DNA from: Bigelowiella natans CCMP2755
Lineage: Eukaryota; Cercozoa; Chlorarachniophyceae
Direction: 5' to 3'
Length of the DNA: 28,474 bases
NCBI GenBank assembly: GCA_000320545.1
Contig: ADNK01000393.1
Span: 1 to 28,474 of the forward strand
Positions 12,050-28,429 of the stretch are shown one piece after another. Position numbers and translations under genes: made by a program. Each line of letters begins with the position of its first letter. Within the stretch, counting starts at the first letter, position 1. The notes under the pieces are model-generated. The model saw only the letters and a program-made list of their open reading frames with translations. It did no database searches and was not told the origin of the DNA.

Positions 12050-12412
12050 CTTCACGATGATGGTGAAGCCTGCACATGTTGATAAGGAGTATTTTAGCTT
12101 ACCCTCTGCGACGACGTGTCGTCTCGAGATCACCAATTGCATCGAAACAAACAAACTGGTGGTAGGGGTACCAACGAGGCGGCTTGGTACCGCCCCCACC
12201 CGCCCCACCCGCCCCTCCATTTCTTCAATAAAGTCCTCATCGCTCCTATTGTTGGCATTTTGTTGTCTGGTTTTTTTTGATATTTTCCCAGCACGCACAC
12301 GCGCGGAAGAGAGAGTGTCGAATAGGCTACACACCTTGCTATCACAGTATGTGACCGCTCCTCACTAGAATTCTTTCTTGGAAGCGGGCGGGCGTGCTAA
12401 TACATCTGTATA

Positions 12413-12450
<38 letters not shown>

Positions 12451-13204
12451 TATGTGTATATTAAATATGTGAGTAGTGATGTGAGTAGTGTGTGCACGAG
12501 GGGGAAAAACAATCATTTTGCGCGCGGTGTGCTTGACCATCCCAGGTTCGGAGTCAGCATGTACATCAACGGCCATGACCATTCCCAGCAGCATATCACC
12601 AAGGATGGCGTCCAGGTGACCATGAAATGATGATATCACCAAGCTTACCACCGATTTCAGTGAAGTAGTTGCGCCCTGCCGCCCACCCCCCTTCCCCCGT
12701 CCTTGCTGCCCTGAGACACCTTTCACCATCCTTCTCACTGTATGTAGTATTTCGGGAATGGCGTCGGCGGTTTCAACCTGCACCGCGTCGACAAGAAGAA
12801 GGCGTGGCCTGAAAATCGCGGCCAGGAAGTTCTGTGGGCAGAATCCGGCCAGAACGGTAGGATTCCGCCGTTGTTCCGGCTTCGACGCCGTCCGTCGTCA
12901 ACGCCCGCAAGCAAGCTGTTTTCTTCCTCCTCCTCCTCGTCCGCACCCTCTGCATTGCTCATCATCTCCGTAGTAAAATAGTCCTCCAGATGACTAAAAC
13001 ATGTTGTCGTTCTTCTGATTTGCAGGGTTCGCCATGCACGAAGTTACCCCTGAAGGAATGAGGATCCGTTTCGCGCACAGCCTCTCACCAGAAGACGGCG
13101 CGGCGCTCCCGGAGGACGCTCCGAGGGATGTAGAGGGGGGCGGGCTGAGCTCGATTATCTATGAAACGATGGTTCCATTTACCTTTCGAGGCTTCAAGAA
13201 ATAA
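8751..13204 (+). CDS. Purple acid phosphatase / TRAP-like metallophosphoesterase with N-terminal membrane anchor
   Basis: Member of the calcineurin-like fold; tartrate-resistant/purple acid phosphatases hydrolyse phosphate monoesters with a dinuclear metal centre. Phase-consistent exons: 8751-8846, 8885-9006, 9226-9270, 9357-9399, 9518-9627, 10008-10080, 10332-10374, 10706-10805, 11126-11164, 11390-11473, 11777-11877, 12292-12346, 12546-12615, 12748-12856, 13026-13204; about 422 aa. Five metal motifs appear in family order: RFISIGDFG, LLSLGDNFYPNGAENLDD, LGDHDH (usual form GNH[DE]), VVGHRPVFS and MYINGHDHSQQHI. An HWAWLETTL segment before motif 4 also fits. Exon 2 encodes a hydrophobic stretch (VWHAVGALGLILVTHLHLF) after a basic N-terminus, suggesting a type II anchor with a secretory or vacuolar domain. 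Exons 1-3, 7 and the 8/9 junction are uncertain: an exon 8 donor at 10830 would suit the family better but breaks the phase. Confidence 0.85.
9628..10007 (+). other. Phosphatase intron 5
   Basis: A 380-base intron between the GDNFYP exon and the exon encoding GAENLDDLQF. It starts AA|GTAAGT and ends in a CCTCTTCCTCAG pyrimidine tract. No independent gene is visible inside. Confidence 0.75.
10375..10705 (+). repeat. Phosphatase intron with (GT)n and (CAT)n microsatellites
   Basis: An intron of about 330 bases after the GDHDH exon. It holds a poly-C run near 10500-10518, a long (GT)n/(GTGC) tract at about 10550-10602, and (CAT)n at about 10650-10669. Overlapping repeat-derived ORFs on both strands (Val-Cys, Thr-His repeats) are not genes. 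The acceptor at 10704-10705 is tentative. Confidence 0.55.
11878..12291 (+). repeat. Phosphatase intron with (GAA)n and (GA)n tracts
   Basis: A 414-base intron between VVGHRPVFSCAQ and NRLHTLLSQ. It contains a GAA-rich stretch at about 11890-11940 and (GA)n at about 12014-12047, and ends in T8 then TATTTTCCCAG. The long minus-strand ORF across it (11618-12334) is repeat-driven with no family resemblance. Confidence 0.6.
12416..12447. repeat. (TA)n microsatellite in phosphatase intron
   Basis: TA repeat of about 30 bases in the intron between NRLHTLLSQ and FGVSMYINGHDH, followed by more AT-rich sequence. No coding meaning. Confidence 0.8.
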
Positions 13205-13818
13205 GCTGCGTATTTTCGCCATTTCTGCCACCGCTGATAGCTAGGCTAGTAGCAGCATGCATCATGTACACATAGCAGAGGCGTGGCATCTTTATTGGAC
13301 TAGAGCAGCATGCATTCGCTGTCGTTTCACTACTACAATACGTACCATCACCGGTATGCGCTCGGGGCGGCATGTGTGCCTGCGCAATATTTATTTGGAT
13401 AGCGGCCTCGTTAGCATTCGTCGTCCTTTTATTGGTTGTCGTTGCTTCCGATCCCAACATGGATCGCTGCCATATCTAGATGCACACATATGATACATGA
13501 CCGACTTGCACCTGGCGGTACTGACTTATCGTCCCATGCGGACATGTGCGAGAGCAGCTTTGTGGACGTTTGCTGATTCATCGTGCTAGCGTAGCTCAGC
13601 AAGACGAAGCTTTGCATCTGTGTATGCATCTAGAGATTGAAGAGCTAGCTGCAATGGCATGTCATGAGACACTGTTCAATGTGATAATGTACGTCTACTG
13701 AAAGGTTTGAACACTTTCCAAATCTAGTCATGCCACACACAGAAATACAGCATCGCTCATTGAGGCGGCTATTCCACCTGCTAGCGAAAGAACCAATCAA
13801 CGTTGGAGGATGTGGACG
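13205..13818. other. Convergent intergenic region, CATGC/GCTAGC words
   Basis: Tail-to-tail gap between the phosphatase and the EF-hand/coiled-coil gene. No credible ORF. It shares the word bias of the other 3' flanks: GCATGCAT near 13256 and 13308, and GCTAGC near 13586 and 13780. Confidence 0.55.
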
Positions 13819-14776
13819 CTACATGCGCTGCCGATGACTCTTGCTCGCCTTGATTCTTCTCAGGGCCCTCAGGAGCGTATCAAGCTCGCCACGGTACCTT
13901 CGAATGTTTGCATCCTTAGCTGCCAGTTGCCGTTCGAACCTCTCTCTTTCCTCAATCAACCGGTTATGTTCTTTCTCAACCATCTGCTGCAGGCTGTCCT
14001 CCCGAGCCTTCTGCACGTCCTCGATGCTGTGTAGGCGGTCTTGTAGGGCTTGGAACCGCCTCACAATTGGCTCTGTACGATAGCGAGCGACCTCTCTCTG
14101 CAGCTTGTGGGCCCTCTCTGTCGCCGCCGCGGCTTTCTCAATCTCGCGAAGCTTTCTCTCTTCGCACTCGTCGACCCTCCTGCGTAAGTTTTCCGCCAAG
14201 GAGCTCGCACGCTCGCGGGCCTTCTCTACCTCGGCAGCCTCCAACTTTATTTTCTTCATTTTGCTTTCGAAGCCCGCTGCCTGTTCCTTCATCTCATTCC
14301 GGAGGGCCTTCTTTTCGAACTTCAAATCCTCTATTTCTCTCCTGAGGGGGAGAGTATGACTATTTTCCTCACCGCCCCCCCCTCCTCCTTCTCCTCCTTT
14401 TGTTCGCTGCGATTTTGCTCCGCTGCTTGCCGAAGAAGCGTTCCGATGATGACCGCTGGAAGAAGAAGAACGATTTGAGTAGTCCTGGTGATGATGGTGA
14501 GGGTCGTCATGATCACGTCCTTCAAGATTGCTATAGTACTGAGAGATTGCTGGCGGTGGGCGCCTTGCTTTCAGCTTTCGGATTTCCTCTTCAAGCTGCC
14601 TGACCTCACTACACTTTTCCTCGTTTGACTGTACAAGGGTCCTCACCTGCCGGCGCAGGCGAGAGGCGGCGGCGATCTCTTTGGACATGCTACTTTTTTC
14701 TTTCCGGGAGCTGGACACGCTCTCCTCCATTTCCTAGATGTTGTCGTTGCGCGCAGACCAGGAGATATTTATATCC

Positions 14777-14808
<32 letters not shown>

Positions 14809-15328
14809 CGTCGCTATCGTCATCGACGTCATGCTGCCATCATGCTGCTGCCGTTGCCACTACACTACTTCTACCTTTAAATTCCCCTCCGCCGATTTCG
14901 CCTTTTGTTTCCATTTGACGACCGCCTGGATCTCTCTTTCCAGTTGCGCCTTGAGTAGCAGGCGCGCAACCGACGACGACGGCGAAAATCAGCACAACAA
15001 TGTGTAAGGCTTTCGCAGGAGGAGAACAACGTGGATGTTTCTGCTTGCAACCTACGAACATATCAGGCCTACGCACAACAGAAACAGCTACCTTGAGCTC
15101 TTCTATTTCCACGCAGTACTTTTCGCTCGCCTCGCGAAGCGCCGACCCTTTGGCACGAAGCAGCTCGGTCTTGAGCACTTCGTTTTCCTTCCTCACCCCT
15201 CCTAGCTTCCTTTCCATGAAAGCCATCAGCTCCTTTTTGCCTGGTGGTAAGAATGGTTGTGAGTTGCGTGTGGGAGCTGCTATTCCCCTGAAACTGCTGG
15301 ATTATTCGTCGAAAGGCACCTGCTATTT

Positions 15329-15396
<68 letters not shown>

Positions 15397-18300
15397 TATT
15401 TATAACCCCCCCCCCCCCTCCTGTCATATCTTAATATGGTGGTTGGCCCTTTCCGAAGCAGGACTTGGAATGGCGTTCCGACAGCAAAGTGCTGATGATC
15501 TCTGTTAGTTCTACAACACGGCATTCTAGGTCGTGTTAAGGAGGAACAGAGCCTCGTCGATTCCTCCAACGGCATTTAATCGCTAACTGAACGTGCAAAC
15601 CTTTGTCTGCGTTGGCGACTTTCTTGTGCAGCTTCTGATTTTCCATATTGAGGCCGGAGATTATCGCCTCAAGGCCCGCCACTTGCTCACCACCACCCGT
15701 GATTCTCTCGTCCTGATGATCACGGGTAGGTTTTCGTTTGATTGGGAGACAGGATAGCCAATATTATACGCACAGACAAGGAAAGGTATATGCATGTTTG
15801 TGTATATAAATATATATAACATTCATATTAATCTCTGTTATATCTTTCACATATCGATCGGCCTCTAGAGTCTTTTTCATCCATTCGTTAATTGGAATCA
15901 AAACCTTCTTCTGCTTTTCTTTATTCTGTTCCTCAAGTTTCATTTCGAGCTTGGAATTTATCTTCCTCAGTTCGGAGATCTCAGCTTCTCTCGCCACCTG
16001 CATGCGCATGAAGGCAGACTTTTTTTAATAAAATATGTCCCCCCCTCCCCCGACATTTTTACATTAAAAAAAATGCGGAGAAACCAAAACACCAGAGCAC
16101 CAGTTTCAGAGCGAAATCCGCTTTGCCATCTCCCGCATGCTCGTAAGCTGAAATGGTGACCCGCAATAATTACAACCAACGCACAATTCTCAGAGACGAG
16201 GACAGTGATTATGGGCTGACCTTCGCTCCTATCACGGAGAGCGACACGTAGCTTCTTCTGCAGAGTTTCCTTCTCCGCCTTCTCCTCCATTATCTCCCTC
16301 TCCAGGTCCCTGATTTTCTGTTGAAGTAGAAAGGAGTTTGAGTTCTCGAGCCTCTTCTGGAGCTCGAGTCGTTTCTCTCTCGCCTTATCCACCTCCCCCT
16401 CGAGATCAGCTATGCGAGAAGCAAGCTTGGAATTTCTCGATTCTAAATCCAGCACTTGAGCTTGCAGCTCCGAGCCGTTCCGCTGCCTGGTTTCCTGCGC
16501 ATGATCTGTTTCAGAGGAGAGATTCTTCTTCTTCTTCTTCTTCTTCTTCTCTAGGGCGTCGCCATCGTCGTCATCATCATCATCATCATCGTCGTCGTCG
16601 GAGTTCCTATCGCCTTCTTCTTCCTCTTCTTCTTCTTCATTCTTCCCATCTCCACTTAGTAACAGACCAACATCTGTACTGAGCTGGGACACTGCAGGGT
16701 TAGCACCGTCGTCGTCACCCTCGTCCTCCTCCTTTCCCCATGGATTCTTCGGCTCCTTTTCTCTGCTGGCCCTGACAGCCGATTTGGGAAATTTGACCAC
16801 AGCGGAACGTGGTCGTTGCTTGCCCGAGGAGTTGATGTTAATTGACCGAGCAGATTCAGGCCTCCTCGCCACCCGGTTTCTGGGTGTGCTGCTATTATTC
16901 GTTTTGGGCGCTTTGCCCTTCCCTCTCTGCGAACGTGGCTGTGGAGCGACGAACTGCCGAGCGGATTTAGGCCTCGCCAGCCGGTTTCTGGGCGTCGTTT
17001 TGCTATTGGTCGTTTTGGGTGTTATTATGCTCTTCCCCTTCTTCGAACGTGGCTGTGGAGCAATGAATCTCGCACTTGCGGATCCGAACTTCTTATTTGA
17101 GGCGCCTCGCTGCTGCTGCTGCTGCTTTGTACTGGTCTTTGTTGGTTTTGCTGTTTTCCGTGCCGCGCGCGCACCTTTCGACGACGATAGGCGACTGGCG
17201 GCAAGCTTCTTCTCTTTCTGTTTCCGTTGGAAGTATGACAATCCCCCTTTTTTTTAAAAAATATATTATTTTTATTTTATTGAGATCATCGTGAAGCAAC
17301 GAATTCATACGACCAAGGATGCTCGTGGGGTGTTTCACTCGTCACCGTTGGAAAAAATATGCTGTTCTTGTTGTTTTTGGTACCTTTCGCCAGTGATGAC
17401 GATCCTTTACTGTTGTTACCTTTTTGCTTCGATTGTAGCTTCCCGTTCTTCTGTGCTCTTAACTCGTCAGCATTCGAACCACATGCTGCTGCAGCAAGCC
17501 TCTTGACTTCATCCGGAGGGTTTCCCGCCCCTGCTTCTATCGCGTAGCTGGCGAACTCATTGTAAGTTATGAATCCACCGCCATCCTTTGAAAAGGGGGG
17601 GGGAGGGTTAGAAAAGGCTTTGTTTTGAGTCGCAGGCAAAAAATAAAGCGTGCGTTCTGTTGAGCAGGTTTCATTTCATATCATACAAATATACATTAAT
17701 ACATTAATACATATATATATATATATATATATACATATATGTATATAATATTTAAAAACATAATTCGTAACTCCAACCTTGTCTATCTTCTGGTACTCTG
17801 CAACGACCGCCTTGCGATTATCAGCGTCCACCCAGTCAATATGCAATACGTTCTTCAGCTTTTTGAACCCCACACAGAATTCCTAACAACACACATTCAA
17901 TATATTCAGAGTGTAGACTGCGAATCGCCATCATTAGAAGCACATCTCGCTCACGACTGGGACTTACTTGCAGGTTAATTCTTTGGTCGCCATCGAAGTT
18001 CATCCCCCCCCAAACTCGCAGGATTCTCAGATCGAAACGGAGGAATAGAACTAATGTGGGTATCTCTTCCATCTCCAGAAGATCATCTTCTCCTTTGCCT
18101 CCTGATACTCTCGCGGCTCTGTAAGCACGCTTGACTGACGGGGCAATTACCCTCCTTACTACGCTACCAAATTCAAGCTTACGCATTAGGCCTTTTTCAA
18201 TCTGAGCCAGAGCAACAGATTTCTGGCTTTTCTGCTCTCTGAAGGCATTCTGAAGGATTTTAAGAGTCTCAGGGTCGTCTCCGGGCGGAAGTTTTGAGTC

Positions 18301-20260
18301 AAAATAATGGAAGTCAATCGACTTTATGATTTCTGTGTCCTCGAAGATCGTCAAAAGAGGAGTCTTAATATCTTTACGCTTCTTTCGGGATCTGTTTTTT
18401 AAGCTCCTTCGCAGTTCTGTAACACCATCCACAGAATCCAACGCACTTTTCGATTGCAGCTTCCCGTTCTTCTGTGCTCTTAACTCGTCAGCATTCGAAC
18501 CACATGCTGCTGCAGCAAGCCTCTTGACTTCATCCGGAGGGTTTCCCGCCCCTGCTTCTATCGCGTAGCTGGCGAACTCATTGTAAGTTATGAATCCACC
18601 GCCATCCTTTGAAAAGGGGGGGGGAGGGTTAGAAAAGGCTTTGTTTTGAGTCGCAGGCAAAAAATAAAGCGTGCGTTCTGTTGAGCAGGTTTCATTTCAT
18701 ATCATACAAATATACATTAATACATTAATACATATATATATATATATATATATACATATATGTATATAATATTTAAAAACATAATTCGTAACTCCAACCT
18801 TGTCTATCTTCTGGTACTCTGCAACGACCGCCTTGCGATTATCAGCGTCCACCCAGTCAATATGCAATACGTTCTTCAGCTTTTTGAACCCCACACAGAA
18901 TTCCTAACAACACACATTCAATATATTCAGAGTGTAGACTGCGAATCGCCATCATTAGAAGCACATCTCGCTCACGACTGGGACTTACTTGCAGGTTAAT
19001 TCTTTGGTCGCCATCGAAGTTCATCCCCCCCCAAACTCGCAGGATTCTCAGATCGAAACGGAGGAATAGAACTAATGTGGGTATCTCTTCCATCTCCAGA
19101 AGATCATCTTCTCCTTTGCCTCCTGATACTCTCGCGGCTCTGTAAGCACGCTTGACTGACGGGGCAATTACCCTCCTTACTACGCTACCAAATTCAAGCT
19201 TACGCATTAGGCCTTTTTCAATCTGAGCCAGAGCAACAGATTTCTGGCTTTTCTGCTCTCTGAAGGCATTCTGAAGGATTTTAAGAGTCTCAGGGTCGTC
19301 TCCGGGCGGAAGTTTTGAGTCAAAATAATGGAAGTCAATCGACTTTATGATTTCTGTGTCCTCGAAGATCGTCAAAAGAGGAGTCTTAATATCTTTACGC
19401 TTCTTTCGGGATCTGTTTTTTAAGCTCCTTCGCAGTTCTGTAACACCATCCACAGAATCCAACGCACTTTTACGCTTACCACGGCTAATTTTTCTCCTCC
19501 GAGCGTCATCAGTGAGTATTTTTGCATTTTCACGGCGCTCGTGCAATGCAGGCGGAGGGTCAAAGAATCCTTTGCTCAATAGATAGGAGGAAAATTCGTC
19601 GTACCTCCCGATGCCACCCCTTAACAAATAACACACTTCTCAGTCTCATATTAAGAACTTAAATGAGAGAATGGAACAAACCCATCTGCATCCAGTAGTT
19701 CAAACTCCTCCTCAATGTTTTTGCTGATGGACACGTTGTGCTTCGTGGCCAGATCAGGCATTAAAACCGCAAAATCTTCGAATACAACTTGGTTTGAAAA
19801 TCCAGACCGGTTTGCGAATGGATGATAGGCCTTTAATACCTTCAATTCATAGCTAAAAAATTCCACATAGAGTGCAAATTCTTCCAACGTGACATCATCA
19901 TGCACGCCTACCGCCGACGTTCTGCTACATCCTGATGCAGCTCGGAAGGCCCTTTGCAATGCTGGCGCAATAACCCGAAGCGTGATCGAATCGATTCGTA
20001 ATGCATCTACAAGCACCTTTTGGATTTCAGTCACGCTTAATTTTCCATTTCCACCCGCATCTCCAGTCTTGAAAGCCGATTCTAGCTTTTCTTTCGCCTT
20101 GGCATCGTCTGTCAAGGGCAAGCACTCTTCAAGCCTCTCGAAGTTTATGTGCTTTATTTGCTCCGTGTCTGGCTTGAGAGTGATGAAAGAGGGGTACACT
20201 GTCCTGCTCAGATATGGTATCGAATGAAATCAACAAAATTGAATTTGCCGGTTTCCGTCA
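13819..20260 (-). CDS. Multi-module EF-hand protein with basic linker and C-terminal coiled coil (novel architecture)
   Basis: Probable single gene. Exons in gene order: ~20199-19682 (module A), 19619-18989, 18903-18799, 18606-17968, 17882-17778, 17585-17420 (modules B1 and B2), 17246-16221 (linker, start of coiled coil), ~15990-15851, 15712-15601, 15525-~15460, 15240-15092, 14949-14875, 14733-13819. Each module resembles the protist four-EF-hand family with a V[IV]RRVIAP..KRA(Y/F)RAA helix and loops such as NFDGDQRINLQE and DKDGGGFITYNE; module A has DADGGGIGRYDE. The linker is Lys/Arg/Pro/Ser-rich with RPKSAR and RPESAR. The last ~600 residues are mostly heptad-like coiled coil. Fusion evidence: the linker ORF has no ATG for over 250 codons, and the intron 17419-17247 joins it to the EF array in phase. 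Inferred role: a calcium-responsive cytoskeletal or ciliary scaffold. The junctions at 16.0 and 15.46 kb and the 5' end are unresolved. Confidence 0.72.
15336..15418. repeat. (CT)n-(TA)n-poly-C compound repeat
   Basis: CT repeat, then TA repeat, then about 13 Cs, within an intron of the coiled-coil part of the EF-hand gene. On the minus (coding) strand it appears as poly-G, TA and GA. Confidence 0.8.
16221..17246 (-). other. Linker exon: 38-residue repeat, acidic and lysine runs, start of coiled coil
   Basis: A 1026-base exon. It begins GGLSYFQRKQKEKK, has a Gln run, then two 38-residue repeats (APQPRSKKGK...PRNRLARPKSAR and APQPRSQRGKGK...PRNRVARRPESAR). At DNA level the shared core CGAACGTGGCTGTGGAGC recurs 114 bases apart (16930 and 17044, plus strand). 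It continues through Glu, Asp (about 12) and Lys (about 8) runs coded by GAA/GAT/AAG microsatellites into a Leu/Glu/Lys coiled coil. Confidence 0.75.
17430..18450. repeat. 1021-bp tandem duplication, copy 2 (downstream in gene order)
   Basis: Near-perfect copy of 18451-19471. It holds two complete introns, one complete 105-base exon and parts of two flanking exons. The only difference I found is T at 17436 against C at 18457, a silent Leu codon change. Even the internal (TA)n at about 17711-17733 and the C8 and G9 runs match in length. Confidence 0.95.
18451..19471. repeat. 1021-bp tandem duplication, copy 1 (upstream in gene order)
   Basis: Head-to-tail partner of 17430-18450 with no spacer. 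The coding part of one unit is 744 bases (248 codons), so the reading frame survives. The breakpoint lies in coding sequence, after GKLQSK at one side and before SALDSVDG at the other, joining two linker segments between EF modules. Only about two bases (TT) of homology sit at the edge. Confidence 0.95.
20205..20260 (-). pseudogene. Possible 5' EF-hand segment with frame breaks
   Basis: Upstream of module A the minus strand reads MTETGKFNFVDFIRYHI then a TGA, while module A continues in a different frame as LSRTVYPSF. In the frame used further upstream the same DNA reads GKNDGN, the missing front half of a canonical EF loop. Two compensating one-base shifts, near 20249 and 20210, would make one continuous EF-hand. 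This may be sequencing error, a decayed exon, or coincidence plus an unseen splice. Confidence 0.35.
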
Positions 20261-20429
20261 TTCTTCCCGATAAAAACGCATGCCACTTCCATTATGTACC
20301 TGGTCGGCATTCTGCGGGGTCACGGACCGACAGGCCTCTTGGACGACCTTGTCCCGAGTCGCCGTCCTCTTCGTGGTGAAGCACCGACCTGCCTTTCCGG
20401 GTCCTCCTCTAGCTCTCTAGTTCGTGAAA

Positions 20430-20445
20430 GCTACAGGCCTGTAGC
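20430..20445. repeat. 16-bp perfect palindrome
   Basis: GCTACAGGCCTGTAGC reads the same on both strands and lies inside the divergent promoter gap, about 570 bases upstream of the ISWI start codon. It could be a dimeric transcription-factor site; no factor can be named. Confidence 0.6.
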
Positions 20446-20804
20446 CGATGAACCGTTGACTCTGTTCTTCAGGCAGTAACGTGATGCATACCCGAGGCTC
20501 TCCGGAGCATCTCTGAGATATCACATTATTGCTCGAGAAAGAATCCCCGGTACTGACCGACTGCAAAGTCATGTTTAGACCCTTTGGAGCCCGAAGTCAG
20601 TCGCCCAGGTCTTCCGAGGCAGAACCGCCTGCGTTTTTAGGCATTCCGTTCTGGATTCGAAAGGCGCTCGGATGGAACCCCCGAGGTTTCCCAGCCAAAA
20701 AGCAAGCGGCTCCCGCCAAACCCGCACACGCGGCAAGCAAGAGCCCGCTACAGGCGGCGAACATTGCAAATAATAAACCAAATACACACACATTTGGCAA
20801 ATAA

Positions 20805-20813
20805 TATATAAAG
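20805..20813 (+). promoter_or_regulatory. TATA-box-like element upstream of ISWI
   Basis: TATATAAAG lies 188 bases upstream of the ISWI start codon in a region otherwise poor in TA repeats. It matches the eukaryotic TATA consensus. A transcription start about 30 bases downstream would leave a 5' UTR of roughly 160 bases. Confidence 0.4.
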
Positions 20814-21000
20814 CGCTGGAACGCCTTTCATATTTGATAGCAGTGGAAGGTGATGGACTGCGCGGAGACGCAAACGGAGGAGCAGCAGTAGAACAACAAC
20901 AACAAACAAGACACAGCAGCAGCCCGCGCTGGAAGCAAAGAGAGCAAAGAAGAGGCAGAGAAAAGTCAACCAGAGCAGAGACCACCCACAACCTATCGCG

Positions 21001-27352
<6,352 letters not shown>

Positions 27353-28398
27353 CTGCACTCTTCCACGGGTTGTTGTCGCAGCACAGGCTAGCAGGGGCAG
27401 ATGTGTGGCAGCAACATGCGAATGAAACATCTGGCACGTGCACGCCAATGTCACAGCGCGTGCATGGCATGCATGCTGTATGCAGCGTATTCAGTACACA
27501 TCATTATTACGATGCAAGACTAAACAACTAACGCTTAGTCTCTTTGTCTAGCTGTGCCACATGCATGCATTCTAGCATTGCACAACATGCAAGTCAAGAA
27601 GTGTGTCTAGCAGGTGTGCTTCACAATAATGAGCTAAATGTCCTACTGCTAATAAAGTCAAAGCGTGAGAATCCAGCTCAGGGGCACATGCGTCTGCACA
27701 GCTCGCGATCGCCTGATATTCTACTCAAAATGCATGCACACATCCATGCCAACTTGCTCTAGCAGAACGCAGCAACTAGAGAAGTGCATGCTGTCGCACT
27801 ACGTACACGATGCACAGCTATAATAGACACAGCAATAGCTAGCTAGACAGTGATGGCTGCTATAGCTGCGCAACCATGCTAGCATGGCTAAATGCTAGAA
27901 TGGGGCAAAGAGTTGCAAACATGCAAGCTAGCAAGGGACACGCTGCAATGACATGGTGATGCCTGCATGCAGCTAGCTGTGCACAAAGTGAGTGCATGTC
28001 ATTCGTCTAGATGTTGTGCCTGCACATCTACACATGCTAGCATGCGTGACTGAGCATGCTCATTGATCGAACATTTGTCATCAGCTAGACCCGCCTCGCG
28101 CATGTAGCATGTGCGCCATTCAAGCTAGCTAGGTTTGCAATCCAATCTAGCAATGTTGATAGCAACGTGAAGCAGCGGCTGGATCGAAGCGTTGAATTAT
28201 GACCCGAACCAAAAGCATGGCATGTGAAGTAGGAAGGGTGACCCACAACCTCGTCGCTATCCTCCAGGCGACTTAGTTTCCAAGAAGTGGTTTCCGAATA
28301 TCTTCCTTGCCATTCTTCTCTTCCATCCTCACTAGAAAGAGCGTATGCGAGCACAGACGGGGAGTGTCAACCCGTTTATTAGACTTCTAGATGTGCGG

Positions 28399-28429
<31 letters not shown>

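Larger units (their letters stand above)
20261..21000. promoter_or_regulatory. Head-to-head promoter region of EF-hand gene and ISWI gene
   Basis: About 740 bases between divergent genes. It contains a TATA-like element for the plus strand, a 16-bp palindrome at 20430-20445, and a small hydrophobic minus-strand ORF (20764 to about 20597; 56 codons from its first ATG) of doubtful reality. The ISWI 5' UTR and possibly non-coding or tiny first exons of the EF-hand gene should lie here. Confidence 0.5.

Noticed and set aside
11618-12334. Long minus-strand ORF (238 aa)
   Set aside because: Lies over phosphatase exons and GA/GAA repeats; the protein is mostly repeat-derived Ser-Leu runs.
17286-17420. 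EF-hand gene ending at the in-frame TGA (YEFVASR) with a separate coiled-coil gene after it
   Set aside because: The next ORF lacks an ATG at its 5' end, and an in-phase GT-AG intron removes this stop. Still possible as an alternative transcript end.
20597-20764. Small hydrophobic minus-strand ORF in the EF-hand/ISWI gap
   Set aside because: 56 codons from its first ATG, no homology recognised, competing ORF on the other strand, GC-rich composition can create such ORFs.
28085-28354. 89-residue minus-strand ORF near the right edge
   Set aside because: No recognisable motif, no splice context, and the region is a word-biased 3' flank.
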